A DNA stretch of 64,000 nucleotides from Aminobacter aganoensis (GTDB lineage: Bacteria > Pseudomonadota > Alphaproteobacteria > Rhizobiales > Rhizobiaceae). The stretch covers positions 1 through 64,000 of the forward strand of contig NZ_JACHOU010000017.1 in the NCBI RefSeq assembly GCF_014206975.1. Reading direction: 5' to 3'. The first letter of the stretch is position 1, and every line of letters starts with the position of its first letter. The notes beneath the pieces are model-generated. The model saw only the letters and a list, made by a program, of their open reading frames with translations, was not told where the DNA came from and did not search any database. The translations under genes were made by a program, and so were the position numbers. Shown here piece by piece: positions 1-8,541 of this stretch.

Positions 1-149
1 GTTTTGGTATCTGGCTGCCGGCTGACCGTCTGATTACAACCGCATCAGCCGCCCGCAAGGACCCCAGCGGCCGACGACGCGGGATAAGCCAAATCCAGCA
101 CCGCAACCAACCTTTCCTCAATCCCACGAGCTCGATCACGAGCGGCAAG

Positions 150-231
150 CCCCGCTTCCCCGGCGATGGTAGCTCCTCGTCCTCACGGACCATAACCGGA
201 AGGGCACAGGTTCAAATCCTGGCCCCAACCA
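150..231 (+). pseudogene. degenerate tRNA(fMet)-like remnant
   Basis: The stretch resembles the 3' two thirds of an initiator tRNA. There is a GGTAGCTC-like D-arm segment, a CATAA anticodon-loop segment flanked by CGG and CCG, a GGTTCAAATCC T-arm (T-loop at 211-217) and a final CCAACCA at 225-231. I cannot find a 5' acceptor strand complementary to the 3' end, the base before CAT is C instead of the universal T, and only four T-stem pairs form cleanly. It is therefore more likely a decayed copy, or a tRNA 3' fragment left at an integration site, than a working tRNA. The rest of positions 1-400 shows no gene I can support. Confidence 0.3.
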
Positions 232-400
232 AATGCAAATACGCCCGTCGCAGAAATGCGGCAGCCGGTTTTGCGTTCGGAAGATGCTGCAGATGACGGC
301 GAGCTGCTCTCGGCGGCAGGTGAGGATAGTGCAGCCCCGGTTGAAACCGATCTTCCGAGGTGCTTCAAAGTTCATCCCGGATCGCGAAGGGGCAGGTGAC

Positions 401-1384
401 ATGGTGGATTCCAATCGGATCGACACGCTGTTCGCAGCGGTGCCTCCCGCCCTGGCGCTTCGCGCCGGGCTGGAACTCGGCATCTTCACCCGGCTTGCCG
501 GCGGCGCGGAGACTGCTGACAGCCTTGGCGCTGCGCTCAAGGTCGAGCCCGATCGTCTGTCGCGGCTCCTCTATGCGCTCGCCAGCATCGGTCTCCTCGA
601 AGTCGAGGATGGCCGGTTTCGCAACGGGGCCGAAGCGGCGGCCTTTCTCGACGCGTCCAAGCCGACCTATCGCGGCGGCGATCATGCGCTGCTGCGCGAG
701 CTCTGGGGAGCCGACCTGTTGACCGCGGAGTCGCTGCGACAGAACCGACCGGCTGCGCTGCACGATTTTTCAGATGCGGGGCCCGAGGCCGCGGCGGCCT
801 TCAGCCGAAAGCTCGCGCCGGGCGGGGTGATTTTCGGCCGGCACCTGGCCCGGGAGATAGACCTCTCGGCGATCGGGTCGGTGATCGACATCGGGGGCGG
901 CCCGGGGACCATTCTCGTCGGCCTTCGCGAGCAGCGGCCGCAGATTGCGGCGACGCTGATGGAGCTGCCGACGGTCGCAGCGGTCGCGCCAGACATCCTG
1001 TCGGAATACGGTGTCGACGACGTGCTGGTCGAGGAGGGCGACATCACCGTCGCACCATCGGTCGGCCGGCACGATCTGGCAATCCTGAAGGCCGTCGTCC
1101 AGGTCCTGCCGCGGGACCAGGCGCGCATTTCGATCCTGAACGCGGCGCGTTGCCTCACACCAGGAGGCGAGATCGCAATCGCGGGGTGGGGTGTCGTCGA
1201 TGACGACCGCCTTGGCCCGCCAGAGGGTGTCTTCCTGAACCTCACCTTCCTGAACCTTTATCGCCACGGCGAGGCGTACACCCGTCAGTATCGGGCGTGG
1301 ATGACAGAGGCTGGGTTCCGGGACATCTCCAGGTCGCGCCTGGCGGACGGCACCACGCTGTTTCGTGGGCGCCTCCCGGGCTGA
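401..1384 (+). CDS. SAM-dependent O-methyltransferase, hydroxyindole O-methyltransferase-like
   Basis: 327 residues with the two-part layout of the plant-type O-methyltransferase family (Methyltransf_2). A helical dimerisation and winged-helix region covers about residues 5-90. A Rossmann methyltransferase domain follows, with SAM motif I (IGGGPGT) near residue 165. The ATG at 401 is chosen because AAGGGG precedes it at good spacing; an in-frame ATG at 233 lies against the tRNA-like remnant and has no ribosome site. The histidine that acts as base in this family is expected in an HDW-like segment, but the aligned segment here reads VVQVLP. The acceptor is unknown. The gene is convergent with the next gene. 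Confidence 0.8.
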   Translation: MVDSNRIDTLFAAVPPALALRAGLELGIFTRLAGGAETADSLGAALKVEPDRLSRLLYALASIGLLEVEDGRFRNGAEAAAFLDASKPTYRGGDHALLRELWGADLLTAESLRQNRPAALHDFSDAGPEAAAAFSRKLAPGGVIFGRHLAREIDLSAIGSVIDIGGGPGTILVGLREQRPQIAATLMELPTVAAVAPDILSEYGVDDVLVEEGDITVAPSVGRHDLAILKAVVQVLPRDQARISILNAARCLTPGGEIAIAGWGVVDDDRLGPPEGVFLNLTFLNLYRHGEAYTRQYRAWMTEAGFRDISRSRLADGTTLFRGRLPG

Positions 1385-1459
1385 TCGCGGCTTGTGCGCC
1401 AAAGCGGACATCGAACGATCGCCTGCCCGGCTGGGGACACGACGACATCGGGCCACGGT

Positions 1460-2353
1460 TCAGGGTAGCGGGATCGGCGTCTCACTCAGTGTCCGCAAAT
1501 AGGCGATCAGGTTTGTTCGCTCAGTCTCGTCCGGAACGCCCGGCATCTCCATGTAGACGCCCGGCGTCGTGACCATGGGCTCAAGCAGAAACTTGTTCAG
1601 GTCCTCGTAGGTCCAGACGCCCTGCCATGCCAGCAGGGCTTCGGAGTAACGTCTGTTTGCCACGGATGCCTTGTCGCGGCCGACGACGTTCCACAAGGTC
1701 GGTCCCTCGTTGCTGCCTTCGTCGGGCTTGGCATTGTGGCAATAGGCACAATGTCTGGAGAAGGCGGTTCGGCCTTTCTCGACATCGGCGGTGGCCAACT
1801 TGTTCGAGATCGGGGCTGGCGTTGGCAAGACGACGCCGTGCGACAAGAGATAATCGGCAACTTCGCGTTGCGCCTTGAATTTTGCCAGATGGAGCGATGT
1901 CTTGCCGTCCTTCGTCTTCGCATTCACGTCGGCGCCGGCGCTGACCAGTGCCTTCACGCAGTCGAGACAACCGGACCTGACGGCGATGTGGAGCGCGGCT
2001 TCGCGGTTGCGATAGGCGTTTGGGTTCGCGCCTCCGTCCAGCAGGAGAGTGATCAAATCGACCCGGCGCTTCGCCAAGGCGGGCATGAGAGCAGGACCCA
2101 AAGCCGTCGGGGCGGCGTTGACGTCGGCGCCGCGGTCGATGAGCAGTCTTGCCACCGCAAGATGCCCGCCCCTGACCGCCAGGTAGAGCGGCGCCGCTTT
2201 CCCGTCGCTCTCATCAACGTCGGCGCCTGCGTCGAGTGCTGCCGCAACCGCCGCGACGTCGCCCTTCATGGCGGCTTCGTGGATGGACGCGGCGTGCGAT
2301 ACCAGGGGCTGGTGTGCAAGCACGAACAGAATGAAAAGAAGACCGCCACGCAT
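1460..2353 (-). CDS. ankyrin-repeat / cytochrome c fusion protein, exported
   Basis: 298 residues. Residues 1-21 form a signal peptide ending in SHA-A. Residues about 24-175 hold four to five ankyrin repeats with typical GADVN turns. The C-terminal 110 residues are a class I cytochrome c domain, with the haem-binding CAYCH at 202-206 and a probable axial methionine at 268 or 270. Start at 2353 is set by AGGAG ahead of the ATG; the longer open frame upstream carries no signal peptide at its start. The protein should be periplasmic, with the haptic ankyrin stack beside an electron-transfer domain. No redox partner gene lies next to it, so the partner is unknown. Confidence 0.8.
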   Translation of the reverse strand: MRGGLLFILFVLAHQPLVSHAASIHEAAMKGDVAAVAAALDAGADVDESDGKAAPLYLAVRGGHLAVARLLIDRGADVNAAPTALGPALMPALAKRRVDLITLLLDGGANPNAYRNREAALHIAVRSGCLDCVKALVSAGADVNAKTKDGKTSLHLAKFKAQREVADYLLSHGVVLPTPAPISNKLATADVEKGRTAFSRHCAYCHNAKPDEGSNEGPTLWNVVGRDKASVANRRYSEALLAWQGVWTYEDLNKFLLEPMVTTPGVYMEMPGVPDETERTNLIAYLRTLSETPIPLP

Positions 2354-3004
2354 TTCGGCAACTCCTGTGTCAACCAGAGGGCACGCTGCGAGGAGGGCAG
2401 AGTTTAGTGCGGATAGCTGGTCGCAACAAGGCGCGTGCGATCGTTTGCTGCTGCGCCGGACTGCGTACAAGGCAGCCCTGGCGCGACCAGCCGTGAATTC
2501 GTGCAGAGGGCATTTCGACTCCACGAGTCGAGAACGGCTGCTTCGGGTCGAGGCCCTCATGACCTTCGATGGAGGTTGATAGGGGAGCCGCTTGTCCTGA
2601 CGCCGGTCCACTCATGGTGCCCCAAGCACGGCCGCAAACACCGCTGTCGCGTTCGGCCGGAATCTAGAACTGAGCGCCGCTGAGCGCCAACCGGGTCAAG
2701 CACCCGCCGACTGAAAAGGGCGCTGGAGTCGAATGGAGTTGGGGTTCTCGTTCGACTTTGCCTGAACGTGGCTCTGGCGATGCCGGGCAAGCGGGCAGGT
2801 GGCGCTGGTAAGGCTTCGCCATTCTCCGACGCCGCGCCGTCGCTGTGTTCACAGTTCGGACTGCTCCAGTCGGCCGACTGGTTCTTGGTCGTATGAGGAA
2901 GCAAGCTCGCCCCTTGACGGTCAAAGGCCGGCTCCAGCGGCTGTTTTGCACGACATCGACGATCATGCTTGATGCCGGCTCTGTTTCACTGCACATCGGT
3001 CAGC
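2354..3004. other. 651-bp intergenic stretch without supported gene
   Basis: It separates the divergent ankyrin-cytochrome gene and the DUF930 gene, so both promoters should lie here. Open frames exist on both strands, but none has a ribosome site together with recognisable protein content. I see no repeat, tRNA or clear hairpin. Confidence 0.5.
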
Positions 3005-4135
3005 ATGGAGGATGAAACAAGGAACCGACGGCGGGACTTGCTATGGGCTTTCCCCCCATCGCTGATCCTGCATGGCCTCCTCATTGCGATCCTGGTGGTC
3101 TACGGCCAGCCGAGGCTTTCTCAACAGCAGCAGGAGGAGGCGGTAAATGTCACCCTCGTGCCTCCGCCGGAACAGCCAAAGCCGAAACCTCCTCCTTCGC
3201 CGCCGTCAAAGGATCCCGATGCCGAAAAGCCTCCGGAATCGAAGTCGAAGCAACTGCCTGCGTCGGTGGAGGAACGACCCAGGCCGGCGCAAATCGAGGT
3301 CCTGAAACCTGTCTTCCGGTTCGGGGACAAGGACGCCGGCCCTGGCAAATCTCTGGAGGGGGGTGGCGTTCAAGACACCTCGTCGTCGCCGGCGAAGGGC
3401 GACAATTCGAAGCCCCCTTCCGAAGAGCGGCCGGATGCAGTCAACGACGCCGCGAAGCAGGCAGCCGCAACAAAGGATATCGAGTCCGCCGAAAGTAACG
3501 GGGCAGCCTCGAACCAGAACATTGGCAAACAGGCGATCGACAACCAAGAGGGCCCGATAGAGCGTGCTGACAAGCAACCAGCCCCGGCACCAGCGCCATT
3601 GGGTGCCGACGGCAACGACGGTGAGATAACGCTTCCCGCCTTGGCCCAGGCGCCACGGCCCAGGCCCGCGAATGCGCCGGAAGCCGGACTTGGGAAGATC
3701 CCGAAACCCGGAAAGGGCAGCGCCAGGGGGCCAAACTCCAAGAATGCGGGCGTTGCCACGTCGCAGCCCTATTCTGGACTGCCGGGTGTTCGGCGGCTTC
3801 GGTCGCAAGGCGCTACCGGCGATGCGTTGGCCACGACCTCGATGGCTGGCGTGCCTCGCGGCGAGCGGGCCGCCAAACTCTGCGCCAGCGCATTGCAGCA
3901 GCAATTGGTCGACGCTTCTTATTCCCCCGACCTGGTACCACTTGTTCCGCTCAAGCGAGGCAATGTCCTTGACGTCCCGGAGGCTGCTTTTCGCACGCGA
4001 ACCGCATGGCACGGCTTGAGCTTCCGATGCGAGGTTGACACCGACGCGACGACAATCCTGTCCTTATCCTTTCGGGTCGGAGCCAGGATCCCGCGCGATC
4101 AATGGGCACGTCTAGGGCTCCCTGCAAACGACTAG
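3005..4135 (+). CDS. DUF930 domain-containing membrane-anchored protein (TonB-like layout)
   Basis: 376 residues. One N-terminal membrane segment at about 12-33 is followed by a long proline-, lysine- and glutamate-rich stretch (about 50-260). A C-terminal globular domain of about 90 residues, with two conserved cysteines, matches the rhizobial DUF930 family. The overall plan (cytoplasmic stub, one helix, extended Pro-rich linker, periplasmic C-terminal domain) resembles TonB, but no TonB C-terminal domain is visible and no ExbB/ExbD gene is nearby. ATG 3005 is preferred over a TTG at 2969 because it directly precedes the charged residues before the helix. Function unknown; presumably an envelope protein. 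Confidence 0.7.
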   Translation: MEDETRNRRRDLLWAFPPSLILHGLLIAILVVYGQPRLSQQQQEEAVNVTLVPPPEQPKPKPPPSPPSKDPDAEKPPESKSKQLPASVEERPRPAQIEVLKPVFRFGDKDAGPGKSLEGGGVQDTSSSPAKGDNSKPPSEERPDAVNDAAKQAAATKDIESAESNGAASNQNIGKQAIDNQEGPIERADKQPAPAPAPLGADGNDGEITLPALAQAPRPRPANAPEAGLGKIPKPGKGSARGPNSKNAGVATSQPYSGLPGVRRLRSQGATGDALATTSMAGVPRGERAAKLCASALQQQLVDASYSPDLVPLVPLKRGNVLDVPEAAFRTRTAWHGLSFRCEVDTDATTILSLSFRVGARIPRDQWARLGLPAND

Positions 4136-4473
4136 CTGCTTGGCGAAGCGGACCCCGGTTCTGGCTATGAGGCGGTCCAGCGAATTTGGGAGAAGGAAAT
4201 GGCTCCATGCGGTGATTGAGAACGCGCATCCAACTGGATGCTTTTGGTGCCATGACGAAATCGCGCGATCGTCCCGATCGAGGCATGACCTGCGGGAATG
4301 GTGCGCGCGTTTCGCCTGTCACGGGGCACTGCGCAATGCCGCAGAGGACTTGGCTGCCTGACCTCGAAAAGGAAAATCGAACACCCAGACAGAAATATCC
4401 GTTGGACCGAAAATTGCCCCGCTCCTAGCCTGACCAGAGAAGAAAAACAGTCAGAGCATCAGGGGAACGAAAA
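4136..4473. other. 338-bp intergenic region ahead of importer operon
   Basis: No convincing gene is visible; small open frames lack ribosome sites. The region probably holds the promoter of the polyamine-type importer operon starting at 4474. No clear operator repeat was recognised. Confidence 0.45.
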
Positions 4474-5544
4474 ATGAAACTGTCACAACTCACCTCCTTC
4501 ATGGCCGTTGCCGCGGCATCGATATCGCTCGGTAGCATCGCTGCGGCACAGGCTGCCGACATCACCGTCATGGGGTATCGCGGCGCCTTCCAGGACAATT
4601 ATGAGAAGGCTGTCGTCCAGCCGTTCAACGAGGCCCACCCGGATATCAAGGTGACGTTTTTCGGCGTCCAGAATGCCGCCACGTCGCTCGGCAACATGCG
4701 TGCCCAGAAGGATGCGCCGCAGGCAAATGCCGTGATCTATGACCTGTCCGTCGCAAAGATTGCGTCGGAAGAGGGCCTCGTGGCCAATCTCGATACCGCG
4801 AAGATCACCAACTATGCCGATCTCGCGAATATCGGCAAGGAGCTTGGCGGCGCCGCTATTCCCCTGACTTACGACACGCTTTCGTTGATCTACAACCGCG
4901 ACACCTACAACGGCAATCCGCCCACCAGTTGGGAGGCGCTGTGGGACCCCGCTCAAAAGGGCAAGGTGATCATTCCCGCACAGGGCGGCGGCGACATCCA
5001 GGCCATTCTGCTGACCATCATCGCCAACCGTCTTGCGGGCGAAGACGACTACAAGGTGTCGATCGAGCCTGGCGTCAAGAAACTGGTGGAACTTGCCCCT
5101 GCGGTGCAGACCTGGGAGCCGAAGCCCGACGCCTATACGTTGGTGGCCAACGGCACCGCGACCGTCTCGATCGGTTACAATGCGCGTTCGCAGTTCTTCC
5201 GCGACCAGACCGAGGGCCGCATGCAGTCGATCGGCCCCGTTGAGGGCACTGCATCGCAGATCAACGTGATCAGCGCGATTGCCAACGCTCCCGATCAGGA
5301 TGCGACAGAGACCTTCATCAACTACGCGCTGAGCCCTGAGGTCCAGGCACGCTTTGCCAAGGCGATGTTCTATGCGCCGACAAATACCAAAGCCGAGGTG
5401 GATGAGGAGACGCGCAAACGCATTCCCTTGATGGACGCCGACCAGCAGAAGAAGCTGATCCCCGTCGACTGGATGAGCATCGGCGACATGCGCGACGACC
5501 TGCTGTCGCCCTGGCGGCGCCAGATCATCCCGGCAAGCCGCTAG
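4474..5544 (+). CDS. ABC importer substrate-binding protein, spermidine/putrescine (PotD) type
   Basis: 356 residues with a signal peptide ending in AQA-AD near residue 28, then a bilobal periplasmic binding fold of the extracellular solute-binding family that includes PotD and PotF. It begins the run of importer genes: an ATPase at 5638 and two permeases at 6781 and 7690 follow on the same strand. AGGGGAACG lies just ahead of the ATG. A long inverted repeat follows the stop codon. The ligand cannot be read from the sequence. Polyamines are the family norm, but the co-oriented aldolase, amidohydrolase and RraA-like genes suggest an amide- or amino-containing carbon source. Confidence 0.88.
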   Translation: MKLSQLTSFMAVAAASISLGSIAAAQAADITVMGYRGAFQDNYEKAVVQPFNEAHPDIKVTFFGVQNAATSLGNMRAQKDAPQANAVIYDLSVAKIASEEGLVANLDTAKITNYADLANIGKELGGAAIPLTYDTLSLIYNRDTYNGNPPTSWEALWDPAQKGKVIIPAQGGGDIQAILLTIIANRLAGEDDYKVSIEPGVKKLVELAPAVQTWEPKPDAYTLVANGTATVSIGYNARSQFFRDQTEGRMQSIGPVEGTASQINVISAIANAPDQDATETFINYALSPEVQARFAKAMFYAPTNTKAEVDEETRKRIPLMDADQQKKLIPVDWMSIGDMRDDLLSPWRRQIIPASR

Positions 5545-5552
5545 CGCCCATG

Positions 5553-5586
5553 CCGGTACGGGCGTGGACGTCCATGCCCGTTCCGG
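5553..5586 (+). other. intercistronic stem-loop after binding-protein gene
   Basis: Two 16-base arms (5553-5568 and 5571-5586) pair with one mismatch and one wobble around a very tight loop. There is no following T run, so a full terminator is unlikely. Such hairpins often protect the upstream binding-protein message, which is needed in excess over the ATPase and permeases. Confidence 0.55.
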
Positions 5587-5637
5587 CCGGTCCGCTGGTG
5601 CGGACTTCGTTGAAACAGATGAAACATAGGTAAGCTC

Positions 5638-6774
5638 ATGCAAACGCTGGCCTCGCGCGAGGACGCGCGCCCGATCGCCATCCCGCAAGCCGAACCGCAA
5701 CCAGACGCCGCTTTCCTGCGGCTGCGTGGGCTGACCAAGCGGTACGAGTCGGGCTTCATCGCGGTCGACAACCTCGATCTCGACCTGCCCAAAGGCAAGC
5801 TTCTCGGTCTTCTCGGACCCTCGGGCTGCGGCAAGACGACGACGCTTCGCATGATCGCCGGACTTGCCTCGGTCACCGATGGAGAAATCCTGATAGGCGG
5901 CGATGACGTTGCCCGGCGCGCACCGCACAAACGCGACATCGGTCTTGTCTTCCAGAGCTACGCGCTGTTCCCGCATATGACGGTTGCCGAAAACATTGCC
6001 TTCGGCCTCGATATGCGCGGCGTTTCAAGGCAAGAGGCACGTGCCCGCGTCGAGGAGGCGCTCGAAATGGTGCGCCTGCCGGGATATGGCAGCCGCAAGC
6101 CCAAGGAGATGTCGGGCGGCCAGCAGCAACGCGTGGCGCTTGCGCGCGCACTCGTCATCCGGCCACGCATCCTTCTCCTGGATGAACCCCTGTCCAACCT
6201 GGATGCCAAGCTGCGTGACGACATGCGCATCGAGATCCGGGAAATTCAGAAGCGCCTTTCGATCACCACTGTTTTCGTCACTCACGACCAGGTCGAGGCG
6301 CTCACCATGTGCGATGTCGTCGGCGTGATGGCGGGCGGAAGGCTTGCGCAGCTCGGCACCCCTTCGGAAATCTATGAAAAGCCTGCCTCGCTTTTCGTCG
6401 CAGAATTCGTCGGCCGCGCCAATGTCATCGATTGCGAGATTGTCGGTCGTGACCAGGCGCGCATCGGCGACCAGGTCTATCGCAGCGACACCAAGGGTCT
6501 GAGCGGCGGCAAGGCGAAAGCCGCCATCCGCCCGCATCGCATCAGCCTGACGCCCGATCGCGATCGTGCGCTGGTCAGCAATGCCACCAACAGCGCACGC
6601 GGACGCATCGCCCGGATCACTTATATCGGCGACATCGTGCAGTACGAGGTCGAAATCAACGGCGCCATGCTCAAGGTCGAGGTGCCCACCGCCAGCGCCG
6701 GCCACGGCTTTGGCGCTGACGACATGCTGCTTTGCGAATGGAAGCCGCAAGACATGCTGGTTTTCGGGAGCTAG
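5638..6774 (+). CDS. potA: ABC importer ATPase, PotA type
   Basis: 378 residues with all nucleotide-binding motifs of an importer ATPase: Walker A GPSGCGKTT at 60-68, Q-loop near 106, signature MSGGQ at 158-162, Walker B LLLDEP at 179-184 and the switch histidine shortly after. The C-terminal 110 residues form the TOBE regulatory domain usual in polyamine importers. It energises the permease pair encoded directly downstream; six bases separate it from the next gene. The subfamily is clear but the substrate is not. The symbol reflects family, not proven specificity. Confidence 0.88.
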   Translation: MQTLASREDARPIAIPQAEPQPDAAFLRLRGLTKRYESGFIAVDNLDLDLPKGKLLGLLGPSGCGKTTTLRMIAGLASVTDGEILIGGDDVARRAPHKRDIGLVFQSYALFPHMTVAENIAFGLDMRGVSRQEARARVEEALEMVRLPGYGSRKPKEMSGGQQQRVALARALVIRPRILLLDEPLSNLDAKLRDDMRIEIREIQKRLSITTVFVTHDQVEALTMCDVVGVMAGGRLAQLGTPSEIYEKPASLFVAEFVGRANVIDCEIVGRDQARIGDQVYRSDTKGLSGGKAKAAIRPHRISLTPDRDRALVSNATNSARGRIARITYIGDIVQYEVEINGAMLKVEVPTASAGHGFGADDMLLCEWKPQDMLVFGS

Positions 6775-6780
6775 GCCGTC

Positions 6781-7677
6781 ATGAGCGCCATAACCCACAT
6801 GCCAACCAGCATTGCGCCGCCGGCAACTGCGCCAAGACGGCGTTTCCCGCTGATCATCGTGCTTTTGCTCGTGCCGATGGCGGTGGTCAATCTCGCCGCT
6901 TTCGTGCTGCCGGTCCTGCGTCTCGGTCAGATATCGTTCCTCGAAAGCCGCTCGGGCGGTGTTCTGACGGACGTCTACACGTTCGGGAACTATCTCGACT
7001 TCTTCACCGACAGTTTCAATTTCGGGCTTGTCATCAATTCGCTCTGGATCAGCTTCACCGTTACGGTCGCCACTCTGATCTGCGCCTATCCGATCGCGCT
7101 GTTCCTGCACCGCGTCTCGCCGGTCTGGCGCAACACTCTGTTCGTGATCACCGTGTCGCCGCTTCTCGTCAGCAGCGTGGTGCGCACCTATGGCTGGATG
7201 GTGCTTCTCGGCGACCAGGGACTGATCAACGGCAGCCTGTTGTCGATGGGACTGATCTCCGAACCAGTCCGGCTGATCAACAATACGCTCGGCGTCTTCA
7301 TCGGCCTGGTGGAAATTCTGATCCCCTACATGGCGCTGGCCTTGATCGCCGGTTTCGGAAAGCTGGACCAGAGCCTGGAAGAGGCAGCAGCCTCGCTCGG
7401 TGCCAATGCCTTCACCCGCTTCCGCCGCATCGTCTTTCCCCTGACCTTGCCGGGCGTCGCGCTGGGCTGCCTGCTTTGCTTCGTCCTGGCGATCAGCTCG
7501 TTCATCACGCCGAAACTTCTCGGTGGTGGGCGCGTCTTCCTGCTGGCGACCGAAATCTTCGATCAGGCGATCATCCAGCTCGAATGGCCAAGGGCCGCGG
7601 CCACGTCCGTCATCGTGCTGATCATCTTCGGCTTTGCGCTCGCGGTCTATTCGCGGGTCGTGCGCCGGTTCGATTGA
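6781..7677 (+). CDS. potB: ABC importer permease, PotB type
   Basis: 298 residues with about six membrane helices. The cytoplasmic EAA loop (EEAAASLGA ... FPLTLPG, about residues 200-225) contacts the ATPase. An N-terminal cytoplasmic tail of about 20 residues precedes the first helix, as in other PotB-like proteins. It lies six bases after the ATPase gene and twelve before the second permease, consistent with one operon. Confidence 0.87.
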   Translation: MSAITHMPTSIAPPATAPRRRFPLIIVLLLVPMAVVNLAAFVLPVLRLGQISFLESRSGGVLTDVYTFGNYLDFFTDSFNFGLVINSLWISFTVTVATLICAYPIALFLHRVSPVWRNTLFVITVSPLLVSSVVRTYGWMVLLGDQGLINGSLLSMGLISEPVRLINNTLGVFIGLVEILIPYMALALIAGFGKLDQSLEEAAASLGANAFTRFRRIVFPLTLPGVALGCLLCFVLAISSFITPKLLGGGRVFLLATEIFDQAIIQLEWPRAAATSVIVLIIFGFALAVYSRVVRRFD

Positions 7678-7689
7678 GGGAGATTGAAC

Positions 7690-8481
7690 ATGATCGGCAA
7701 AATCAGCGTACCTTTCCGCATCGTCGTCATCTTCCTCTATCTGTTCCTGCTGGCGCCCATTCTCGTGGTCCTGCCGCTGTCGTTCAGCAATGACAGCTAC
7801 CTGACCTTTCCGCCCGAGAGCTGGGGCGTGCGCTGGTATGTTGCGATGTTCCAGCACGCGGGACTGATCAACGCCTTCTGGCTCAGCCTGGGCATCGCAT
7901 CGGTGGTGACCGCACTGTCACTCGCAGTGGGCATTCCCGCCGCCTATGCGATCGGCCGGCATGAATTCCGGGGCAAGGAGTTCGCGCTCAGCCTGTTCAC
8001 GGCCCCGCTTCTCCTGCCGTCCATCGTCCTTGGCCTGGCAATACTGCTGGTCTTCGTGCAGGCAAGGCTGCTCGGCACCGTCACGGGCCTGATCATCGCC
8101 CACCTGATCGTGACCACGCCTTATGTGGTCCGGATCGTGATCACCTCGCTGTCGACGCTGCCGCCCTCGGTGGAAGAAGCGGCGACCATGCTCGGCGCCT
8201 CGCCTTTGACCGTGTTCCGGCGGATCACGCTGCCCCTGATGGCCCCGGGTATCGTGGCAAGTGCGGCCCTGTCGTTCCTGCTGTCGTTCGACGAGGTTGT
8301 GATCTCGCTCTTCATCACCGGTCCGCGACTGACCACACTGCCTGTCGAGATCTTCAACTATGTCGAAAGCCAGACCGATCCGATGACGGCCGCCATTTCG
8401 GTCGTTCTCGTCACGGCCACGCTTGTCATCATCATGCTCATCGAACGCACGCTCGGCCTGTCGAGGACCATCGGCAAGTAG
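7690..8481 (+). CDS. potC: ABC importer permease, PotC type
   Basis: 263 residues, six predicted membrane helices and an EAA loop (EEAATMLGA ... LPLMAPG) near residues 160-185. ATG 7690 is preferred to a TTG six bases earlier because GGGAG stands at correct spacing. With the preceding permease it forms the heterodimeric channel of the importer. A perfect GC-rich hairpin follows before the catabolic genes, which may lower their expression relative to transport. Confidence 0.87.
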   Translation: MIGKISVPFRIVVIFLYLFLLAPILVVLPLSFSNDSYLTFPPESWGVRWYVAMFQHAGLINAFWLSLGIASVVTALSLAVGIPAAYAIGRHEFRGKEFALSLFTAPLLLPSIVLGLAILLVFVQARLLGTVTGLIIAHLIVTTPYVVRIVITSLSTLPPSVEEAATMLGASPLTVFRRITLPLMAPGIVASAALSFLLSFDEVVISLFITGPRLTTLPVEIFNYVESQTDPMTAAISVVLVTATLVIIMLIERTLGLSRTIGK

Positions 8482-8490
8482 CGCTCTCGT

Positions 8491-8513
8491 CCGCCGGCGG
8501 TTGCCGCCGGCGG
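8491..8513 (+). other. intercistronic GC-only hairpin
   Basis: Two copies of CCGCCGGCGG (8491-8500 and 8504-8513) flank a TTG loop. The arms are self-complementary, so alternative foldings exist. No T run follows. It marks the boundary between transport and catabolic genes. Confidence 0.55.
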
Positions 8514-8541
8514 GCAATCACCCCCCTAAGGAATGAAAGTT

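Noticed and set aside
2557-2904. Minus-strand open frame of 115 residues in the gap before the DUF930 gene
   Set aside because: No ribosome site and low-complexity composition; likely chance.
4140-4361. Plus-strand frame of 73 residues ahead of the importer operon
   Set aside because: Codon use and lack of a ribosome site do not support coding; overlaps the probable promoter region.
4483-5976. Long minus-strand frame of 497 residues across the binding-protein and ATPase genes
   Set aside because: Mirror of two well-supported plus-strand genes; no protein motif.
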